DNA from: Astropecten irregularis
Taxonomy: Eukaryota; Echinodermata; Asteroidea; Paxillosida; Astropectinidae
DNA length: 64,000 nucleotides
Assembly (NCBI GenBank): GCA_963971285.1
Contig: OZ020248.1
Span: forward strand, 14,942,001 to 15,006,000
Direction of reading: 5' to 3'
Shown here one piece after another: positions 56,254 through 64,000 of this stretch (its first letter is position 1; each line of letters starts with the position of its first letter). Position numbers and translations under genes: made by a program. The notes beneath the pieces are model-generated. The model was not told the DNA's origin and ran no database searches. It was given only the letters and a program-made list of their open reading frames with translations.

Positions 56254-59200
56254 ATGAGTGGTTTTATTGGTTTAGTACCTGTTAGCGATGGTGTCCAGAA
56301 ACAAGTTCTCAGGCCCGGAGGACCAACCAATGTGAAGGCTGGAGAGAAGATAACAGTACACTGCACAGGCTCTCTGGCTACCAACCCACCCAAGAAATTC
56401 TGGAGGTACAGTATTCATGGGGCCAAGGACTGAAATGAAATGGAAATTCTTTTCTATCCAGTAAAAACCTCTTCTCTAAAGCCCTGTTCACACTGGACTT
56501 ATTTTGGGCAAAGAAACTGAGCCAATGAGTAACTTAGTGCGGACAGCCTGGGTAATTTTCCTGACAGGTAACTTAACCAAGCCGCGTGGGTAGTTTAACC
56601 GAGCCAAAGTTGGCCAGGAAGATTGACCAGGTCAGTTTAACCGAGCCAGAAAATCTAGATAAATACAGCATTTCAGGCAGAAATATTTTAATGGTATGTG
56701 TCTGCCATCACCATCTTTACACCCTGTAAGTTATAGGTAGATTTGTAAAGAATTTGTTTGTTTCGGTGTGCTACCAAAATATGATACTACCTTTAAGTCC
56801 TTACAATTCCCCATGCGGTAAAGCACATCAGCCCACTTAATTAAACTTATTCTAATCTGCACTGTTAAAATCTTTCTTAGCAAATTTGAATTATTTCTGT
56901 TTTGTTTCTTTTGTTTTGTTTTAAGTACAAAGGATCCAGGACAGAAGCCGTTTTCCTTCAATGTTGGCATAGGACAAGTGATAAAAGGTACTCACAACCC
57001 TGGGGCCAATTTCATAGAGCTGCTTAGCACAAACAATTGCTTAGCACAAAAATAGCTTGCCCAATAAAACAAACCATCATTGAAAATTTCAGTTGATATT
57101 CATGGTCAGCGAACGACAGCCAAAGAACAATTGCAAGTGATACACAACACACCGAAATCCTGATTTTACTAAGACAGAAATGTCATGCTCAGCGAATTTT
57201 TGTGCTAAGCAGCTCTATGAAAATGGCCCCTGGTCTACCACCCTGCCATTCCTATGTTCTCAGTCTGTAATAAAAATCCTCATAACTCCTAAACCTACTC
57301 ACCCAACTGTCCGATTTCCTCTAAACCATTCATTACCCCCTAAACCAACCCCTTTAACCATCTCATCACCCCCCCCCCCTGGCCATTCCCACCCTTGCAA
57401 ACCTCCCATCCCTCAACCACCACACCTCTCAATTATCCAAAACCTCCAACCATCCCCTAATACCTCAAATATCCTCTTCATTCCCTACCCCCCCCTCCCA
57501 ATCGGCCATTTCCACACCTTCAACCCTCCCACCTCTCAACCATTCTCCACCCCTCAACCATTCCCCAATCATCCCTCCCCCCTATAACCATCACTACCCA
57601 CTCAACCATTCCCACCCTTTCAACCTTCCCACCTCTCAACCATCCTTAGCCCCTAAGCTTCCTCTACTCTCAAAACCTACTCTCTTTGGGTCAAGTTTGC
57701 CTCTTCAATTTGTTTTAATGTTTTTTCATTATACTGTATTTCTTGTTGGTTCCCCACATGAGTATGCATGAAAATTCCCCATTTTGCAAAGCCATTCAAA
57801 GGAAAACGAAATACTAGTTTGAAACCAAAATAAGACTTTCCATTCATTACCTGTCAGTATACATGTATTCTCTGTATGAAGGCAATACAATATAAACCTG
57901 ACTGAACGAAGCACTGCAGTAACCTTTTAACCATCTCGCTACCATTCCCAACTCTTCCACCATTAACCATCCCTAACCATAAACCGTCCACTATCCCAAA
58001 CCACCCCTTACCCCTCAACCATCCCCAGCCCCAACCTTTGTCTCCCCTTAACCATGACCCTACCCTCTCAACCATCCCCCTGTCTTCTTCTTTCTTTGGC
58101 CCAAGCAACAAGAGTGATGCTATCGCCTAATTGAAGAGAGCTTACCTATCTTTTGTTGTTGTCCTTGTTCTTCCTCAGGCTGGGATGAAGGTTGTATGAG
58201 CATGACCAAGGGGGAGATTGCAGTGCTGCATATTTGCGCTGAGAAAGGCTACGGTGCCTCCGGCTTTCCAGCATGGGGATATCCTTTCACATACTTCATT
58301 TCGCAACCCCCCCTCTCCCCACAACAGCAGCATATGAATCCAACCTGTTTTCAGGTTCAATTTGACCTGCCTTCATGTTGAAAGTTGATCAATTAATTCC
58401 CAAAATGAAGCCACGAAGAATTTGTTAGTTGAATTTCAACTCTGCCCAGAGCTAAGATCAACTTCCCTTCATGTTGAAATTTGATCAACTAGTTCCCAAA
58501 GTGACTCTGAATTTCAACTCTGCCCAGAGCTAAGATCAACTTCCTTTCATGTTGAAATTTGATCAACTAGTTCCCAAAGTGACTCTGAATTTCATCTCTG
58601 CCCAGAGCTAAGATCAACTTCCCTTCATGTTAAAAGTTGATCAACTAGTTCCCAAAGTGAAGCCATTTAGAATGTGTTAGTTGATTTCCAACTCTGCACA
58701 GAACTAAGATCAACTTCCCTTCATGTTGAAAGTTGATCAACTAGTTCCCAAAGTGAAGCCATTTAGAATGTGTTAATTGATTTCCAACTCTGCCCAGAAC
58801 TAAGATCAACTTCCCTTCATGTTAAAAGTTGATCAACTAGTTCCCAAAGTGAAGCCATTTAGAATGTGTTAGTTGATTTCCAACTCTGCACAGAACTAAG
58901 ATCAACTTCCCTTCATGTTGAAAGTTGATCAACTACCAAAGTGAAGCCATTTAGAATGTGTTAATTGATTTCCAACTCAGCCCAGAGTAAGAACAACTTC
59001 CCTTCATGTTGAAAGTTGATCAACTAGTTCCCAAAATGAAGCCACAAAGAATTCGTTTATTTCCATCTCTGCCCAGAGCTACTAAGATCAACCTCCCTTC
59101 ATGTTGAAAGTTGATCAACTAGTTCCCAAAGTGAAGCCATGAAGAATTTGTTTGTTGATTTCCAACTCTGCCCAGAGCTAAGATCAACTTCCCTTCATGT

Positions 59201-61102
59201 TGAAAGTTGATCAACTAGTTCCCAAAGTGAAGCCATTTAGAATGTGTTAATTGATTTCCAACTCAGCCCAGAGTAAGAACAACTTCTCTTCATGTTGAAA
59301 GTTGATCAACTAGTTCCCAAAGTGAAGCCATGAAGAATTTGTTTGTTGATTTCCAACTCTGCCCAGAACTAAGATCAACCTCCCTTCATGTTGAAAGTTG
59401 ATCAACTAGTTCCCAAAGTGAAGCCTTTTAGAATGTGTTAATTGATTTCCAACTCAGCCCAGAGTAAGAACAACTTTTCTTCATGTTAAAAGTTGATCAA
59501 CTAGTTCCCAAAGTGAAGCCATTTAGAATGTGTTAGTTGATTTCCAACTCTGCCCAGAACTAAGATCAACTTCCCTTCATGTTAAAAGTTGATCAACTAG
59601 TTCCCAAAGTGAAGCCATGAAGAATTTGTTAGTTGATTTCCAACTCTGCCCAGAACTAAGATCAACTTCCCTTCATGTTGAAAGTTGATCAACTAGTTCC
59701 CAAAGTGAAGCCATTTAGAATGTGTTAATTGATTTCCAACTCAGCCCAGAGTAAGAACAACTTCCCTTCATGTTGAAAATTGATCAACTAGTTCCCAAAG
59801 TGAAGCCACAAAGAATTTTTTAGTTGATTTCCAACTCTGCCCAGAGCTACTAAGATCAACCTCCCTTCATGTAGAAAGTTGATCAACTTGTTCCCAAAGT
59901 GAAGCCATGAAGAATTTGTTAGTTGATTTCCAACTCTGCCCAGAACTAAGATCAACTTCCCTTCATGTTGAAAGTTGATCAACTAGTTCCCAAAGTGAAG
60001 CCATTTAGAATGTGTTAATTGATTTCCAACTCAGCCCAGAGTAAGAACAACTTCCCTTCATGTTGAAAATTGATCAACTAGTTCCCAAAGTGAAGCCACA
60101 AAGAATTTGTTAGTTGATTTCCAACTCTGCCCAGAACTAAGATCAACTTCCCTTCATGTTGAAAGTTGATCAACTAGTTCCCAAAGTGAAGCCATTTAGA
60201 ATGTGTTAATTGATTTCCAACTCAGCCCAGAGTAAGAACAACTTCCCTTCATGTTGAAAATTGATCAACTAGTTCCCAAAGTGAAGCCACAAAGAATTTT
60301 TTAGTTGATTTCCAACTCTGCCCAGAGCTACTAAGATCAACCTCCCTTCATGTAGAAAGTTGATCAACTAGTTCCCAAAGTGAAGCCATGAAGAATTTGT
60401 TAGTTGATTTCCAACTCTGCCCAGAACTAAGATCAACTTCCCTTCATGTTGAAAGTTGATCAACTAGTTCCCAAAGTGAAGCCATTTAGAATGTGTTAAT
60501 TGATTTCCAACTCAGCCCAGAGTAAGAACAACTTCCCTTCATGTTGAAAATTGATCAACTAGTTCCCAAAGTGAAGCCACAAAGAATTTGTTAGTTGATT
60601 TCCAACTCTGCCCAGAGCTAAGATCATCCATGCAACTGCAATGTTCGTGTTTTTAATACTTAAGCTCCATGCATATTCAGTGTATTTTTACTGTTGTGTT
60701 TATGCAACTTTGCTAAGTTTGCCTGGGTGCGGAGTTTGTGTTTGTGCATCACTAAGCATGAGTCACGGATACAGTGAAACACCACTATAATGAACATGCT
60801 GGGATGCACAGAAATGATGTTCGGTATAGTGGTCATTCGTTATATTGAACAATGTTCAGCAGGCCTGCACATTGTACACAAAAATTGAGAGCCAAGTGCT
60901 AATGATGTTCGGAATAGCCAAATGTTCGCTCTAGTGATGTTTGTTATAGCAGCGTTCCACTGTATTATAACTTTTTATTCTCCTGTGAAGTCTAAGAGTA
61001 ATTTCTTTTAAGCTGCTTCATTGAAACATCTTTCCTTGACTTGCTGTTTCTCCCACGATACCTTCAAACACCGGTCTTCAATTTGAAATAGAGATCCTGT
61101 AA
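56254..61102 (+). CDS. FK506-binding protein, plant FKBP12-like peptidyl-prolyl isomerase
   Basis: Exons 56254-56405, 56926-56987, 58179-58278 and 61057-61102 join in phase to 119 residues, one FKBP domain. FKBPs catalyse proline cis-trans isomerisation. Pocket residues visible are the F of KKFW, V and I of QVIKGW, the W itself, Y of GYGASG and F of LQFEIE. The motifs KFWSTKDPGQKPF and GFPAWGIP are more like plant and protist FKBP12 than like animal FKBP1A, which has KFDSS at the first site; the aspartate of that motif is replaced by W. The C-terminus FEIEIL then stop is typical. A splice acceptor 17 bp before the ATG suggests a 5' UTR intron. The last intron looks U12-type AT-AC. No signal peptide is seen, so it is probably cytosolic. 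Confidence 0.92.
56480..56600 (+). mobile_element. Relict of the AGCCCTGT(C)TGCACTGGACT MITE
   Basis: Begins AGCCCTGTTCACACTGGACT with GGGCAAAGAAACTGAG, parallel to 54331; the right end is lost. FKBP intron 1. Confidence 0.55.
56656..56796 (+). mobile_element. TTAA MITE copy k (3' part)
   Basis: Only the right 140 bp, ending ATGATACTACCTTTAA. FKBP intron 1. Confidence 0.82.
57001..57231 (+). mobile_element. MITE, AGAGCTGCTTAGCA family
   Basis: GGGGCCAATTTCATAGAGCT at the left and its inverse at the right (AGCTCTATGAAAATGGCCCC). It begins 14 bp after the FKBP exon 2 donor. Confidence 0.85.
57280..58080 (+). repeat. C-rich CCATCCC / CAACCATTCCC low-complexity tract
   Basis: Two pyrimidine-rich stretches (57290-57660 and 57920-58080) of irregular CTCAACCATTCCC units in FKBP intron 2. 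The proline-rich ORF over it is not a gene. Confidence 0.85.
58375..60627 (+). repeat. Minisatellite of ~78-98 bp units with higher-order structure
   Basis: About 24 tandem units, early ones about 78 bp and most 95-98 bp, each with the core CTTCATGTTGAAAGTTGATC followed by AACTAGTTCCCAAAGTGAAG. Every unit has a copy of the palindrome AGTTGATCAACT or a near variant. Units fall into variants (CCATTTAG, CCACAAAG, CCATGAAG). A five-unit block starting at 59793 recurs almost unchanged at 60288, a 495-bp period. Confidence 0.97.
60772..60962. mobile_element. TA-flanked MITE, CAGTGAAACACC type
   Basis: Third copy of the 21251-21432 family with TA on both sides. It lies in the U12 intron 70-285 bp before its branch site. 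Confidence 0.82.
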
Positions 61103-61262
61103 GGTGATGAGGTGACTGCGCGTGCAGACGATTGCTGATTCTTCCATATTGGAAACCTGTAGCGTAGATTGTACTTGTCAGAATATGATTGTAGACCTGT
61201 ATGTATTTCAGGGTGATTCCTTCAACAAAAAAAGAAGAAAAAAATCATAATAATGGTAATGA

Positions 61263-61438
61263 AAGAAGGTAGGTTTGCGATGACACCATGTGTCACTCTC
61301 TTTTGTGAGAGTTTGTGGTTCTGAGAACCGGTGGTTTTATCTCAACGTTCCGAACAATGTGCTCTGTTCATCCTCAACAGAGTAACGCACCCTCACAGAA
61401 GAGATTACATGGTGTCACCGCAAACCTACCTTCTTTTA
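61263..61438. mobile_element. Inverted-repeat element with stem-loop
   Basis: Arms AAGAAGGTAGGTTTGCGATG and inverted CCGCAAACCTACCTTCTTT. Inside is GGTTCTGAGAACC (61317-61329) and CAACGTTCCGAACAATGTGC. FKBP 3' UTR. Confidence 0.8.
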
Positions 61439-62725
61439 GTACTTCCACCATGCATAGCTTCAAGTCTTCATTCAATAGTAATGAAAACCAGGTCCGATTC
61501 CGCTCCAGTCAGTTTTCTTTGTTCGCCTTTCAACGGCTTAAATCAATCTTGTCACTTCTAGTGGTTAATTTTTTTTATAAAATAAAAACAGAAATGGTTA
61601 ACAATCATGGCCCTTCATTGTGAATTGTCCTAATTCTAGAAGAATTTGGGCAATCTATACATGCATGTTATGTTTAATTACAGTGATTATGTATCATATG
61701 TTGTAATATGATATATGCCAGGGCTCGAAATATCCACTAGACCTTGGACCAAGTCTAGTGATTTCAGTGTCGGTCTAGTAAAGTGTGTACCGCCCTAGGA
61801 CAGCTGTCTAGTGATTTTGTTTTCCTTGCACAATTCAAACTCAATAATCAATATTGTATACAATTATGGTTTTCCTATGTGCATGAATGCCAGAAGTCTG
61901 GTGAAAAATGTTTAGGTCTGTTCAATTACTAGACCAGCTGTCCAGTGCTTTTTTTTTCCACAAAATTTGAGCCCTGTATGCAGTCATCCACGCAAGGAAC
62001 ACACCATTGAGTATTCAGTTTTGATATAATCCTCTCTTTTTATTAATAACACCAAAGTAATCGCATTTCAAAGTTGTTTTGTTTCTACAGTTGTGTCTAT
62101 TTTGAAAGACATTGGATTAATTTTTGCATTAAATTATTATTCTATATTTTATATGCAACATTTTGTAAGCTTAATGCCTTCCTCCTTGATATTTCATGCG
62201 TTTGGGTTTTTTTTGTTTTACAACTGGAAATGTCATGTACTTTGGAGTATTTTTATGACAAATATTACACACATTATTCACACACTGTGTACAGCTATGC
62301 CATTATCAGATTAGCACTAGATTTGTGCAAAAAAATTTGTGCGTTTTTGGTTTTTGGCCAATAATTCTGAAGGGTGGTTACAAAGCAGAACGTTAATTGT
62401 GAAATTTGGTTGCCCCAAAAGAAAAAATGAACTAGATAGTTGATTAATGTTGAGTGAAGTTGCGCCCTATTCTTATCTGGTATGATGTGTCCGGGTTTCT
62501 ATGCAGAAGGTATTTTATAGGAAGGTGTGTGCAGAGATGAGTTATTACCCTATCTATATCCTTCTAGATCCACATCGAGCTTAACATTCAGCATGAGACT
62601 TATTTTAGGAACCTAAACGGGTTTCTTCTTGAACAATATTGTTTCATATACAATTTTATATCTGCAGATATGTGTGTGGTTGCATAATGGCGAATGGGGA
62701 AAAAAAGATCATTGACATTTTGGGG

Positions 62726-62845
62726 GATACCACCAATGTAGGGCTGGATAGCTCAGGTTTGTAGAGCACTGGTTCGATATTCTGGGGTTTGCAGGTTCGA
62801 ATCCCACTCCAGTCAGTTTGTTTTCCTGTGTGCACCTTTCATTGA
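62726..62845 (+). mobile_element. SINE-1
   Basis: A box TAGCTCAGG-TTTG, B box GGTTCGAATCCC, tail diverged. Confidence 0.75.
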
Positions 62846-63506
62846 ATTGTAAGTTCTGACTAAGAACAATTAAGTGGAGGTATCGTAGAATTTTGCAGGA
62901 TTTTAATATAGAGGATACAAGAATTGTGTCAGCTGTAGAAAACAACCGATTTATCCGAAAATGATTGCTGTTTTCAAAAGGAGGAGGAAAAAACAGGGTA
63001 ACATGCTGTAATACCTAATGCACCGTGACCTGCAACTAAGCATGGAGTTTCCCATTCCAACAGTAAAAACCTTCGTCATCTTGCCAAAATATAGTTTGGA
63101 AATACTTCACAGTTGTATCTGATACAATTGCATCATGAAAAATATAAATCAGTTAATAGAGCAAATAAACATATTTTCTGGAATATTTCTAACTATCTCC
63201 AATTATGTGAATGCATTTCAAAGTAGCAGAAATAACTTAATTGCACTAATTATTCCAATTTGTCAGATGATTTTGTGTGGTGTGAAATTTCAAAAAGCCT
63301 ATACACTGTACTAATAATTGAAGGAGGGGAAATCATTTGGTGTTTTTTCCCAAAAGTGTATGGGAAATTATTATGTGTGCTTCCTCCCTAGGGGAAAGAC
63401 CGAAGTGAATGTGAGGGATTTTAGAACACCAGTAGTTGCTTGGTAATAAAATGAAATTCTACGAACAGGTTAAATATTCGTTGTGGAAATTGTAATTTAG
63501 TTTATT

Positions 63507-63889
63507 TTAAAGGTAAGTACAGGATTGGTATAACATATACACAGACAGAATTTGTTTTACATATTTATGTGTATAACTTTCAGGGTATGAAAATGGTGCT
63601 GGTAGAAACATACCGTTAAAATGTTTCTTCCTGAAATTCAATATGTATCCATAAATTATTCAAACAACGACCGAAATCAGTTTTGAACTTGGGGTAATTT
63701 CAAAACCATTTTTTATAATTTATTTTAGAAGAAAAAATGAGTTGGGTTTTTACTATTTTTTTCTCGTGATTCATAGTGTCCGAAATTGAGTTCAATTTTT
63801 CACAGGTGCGTTATTTTATGTACATGTTGGATTAGACAAAGCGTGAGTGCTGTTCTGTGACATTTACCAATCATGTATTATACCTTTAA
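63507..63889 (-). mobile_element. TTAA MITE copy l (diverged)
   Basis: TTAAAGGTAAGTACAGGATT at the left and TATTATACCTTTAA at the right. The body keeps GGTATGAAAATGGTGCTGGT. Confidence 0.75.
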
Positions 63890-64000
63890 AGGTAGTATCA
63901 TACTTTGCCAAGAAACCAAAACAGCAATGTTCACAGATTTACGAATAACTTACAGGGGTATGAAGATGGTGGTGGTAGAAACATACCGTTCAAATAGTTC
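63886..64000 (-). mobile_element. TTAA MITE copy m (cut by window end)
   Basis: TTAAAGGTAGTATCATACTT directly back to back with copy l; runs off the window. Confidence 0.85.

Larger units (their letters stand above)
58279..61056 (+). other. U12-type AT-AC intron (FKBP intron 3)
   Basis: The donor is ATATCCTTTC immediately after exon base 58278, an exact match to the U12 AT-AC consensus. The branch-site match TTCCTTGAC is at 61032-61040, with branch A at 61039, 17 nt before the terminal AC at 61055-61056. Joining GG to G restores GGG ATA CCT in the conserved AWGIP motif, and the next exon ends FEIEIL-stop. No GT-AG pair was seen that gives this reading. The intron contains a large minisatellite and a TA-flanked MITE. 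Confidence 0.93.
61103..64000. other. Downstream of FKBP
   Basis: Mostly 3' UTR and intergenic DNA. A 175-bp inverted-repeat element (61263-61438) sits inside the probable 3' UTR, a possible AATAAA is at 61581-61586, a SINE-1 copy is at 62726-62845, and TTAA MITEs occupy 63507 to the window end. No coding exon is recognised. Confidence 0.55.

Noticed and set aside
57180-57587. Proline-rich 135-residue frame
   Set aside because: Lies in FKBP intron 2 over a C-rich simple tract, with no homologous motif.
62074-62364. 96-residue cysteine- and tyrosine-rich frame
   Set aside because: AT-rich DNA, no conserved motif, no splice context; most likely chance.

Overview
This window is nuclear DNA of an animal, very probably an invertebrate deuterostome and most likely an echinoderm. 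The reasons are spliced protein genes with standard metazoan orthologues, an intronless replication-type histone H1, introns packed with short inverted-repeat transposons and tRNA-derived SINEs, and foldback elements built of tandem repeats like the TU elements described in sea urchins. The species cannot be named from the sequence.

Six protein genes can be assembled with in-phase splice sites: (1) POLR3H, RNA polymerase III subunit RPC8, + strand, 3410-8824, six coding exons; (2) a LENG9-like protein (RWD, MJ1316 and 2H-phosphoesterase domains), - strand, 15638-12261, three exons; (3) DHX40, a DEAH-box RNA helicase, + strand, 16534-39821, 17 exons; (4) histone H1, - strand, 45160-44483, one exon followed by a canonical histone 3' stem-loop; (5) HAUS2, an augmin subunit, - strand, 51637-48385, five exons; (6) a small FK506-binding peptidyl-prolyl isomerase most like plant FKBP12, + strand, 56254-61102, four exons. 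LENG9-like and DHX40 are head to head across about 0.9 kb. POLR3H and LENG9-like are convergent. HAUS2 and FKBP are divergent across about 4.6 kb. The genes do not form a pathway. POLR3H, DHX40 and LENG9-like are RNA-related, while H1 and HAUS2 serve chromatin and the spindle.

Two introns look like minor-spliceosome (U12-type) introns. POLR3H intron 4 has GT-AG ends. The last FKBP intron has AT-AC ends, a near-consensus branch site 17 nt before the acceptor, and a minisatellite of about 2.2 kb inside it.

Most of the remaining sequence is mobile. One MITE family with TTAA target sites has at least 13 copies. Other families include a hAT-like 473-497 bp element with 8-bp target duplications, several palindromic MITEs, at least four SINE families, one non-LTR retrotransposon fragment, a 2.17-kb element with arms of about 470 bp in DHX40 intron 1, and two families of tandem-repeat foldback elements. 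Many are nested. An intronic palindrome in DHX40 carries two copies of a histone-mRNA-type stem-loop. I found no true tRNA or rRNA gene and no CRISPR array.
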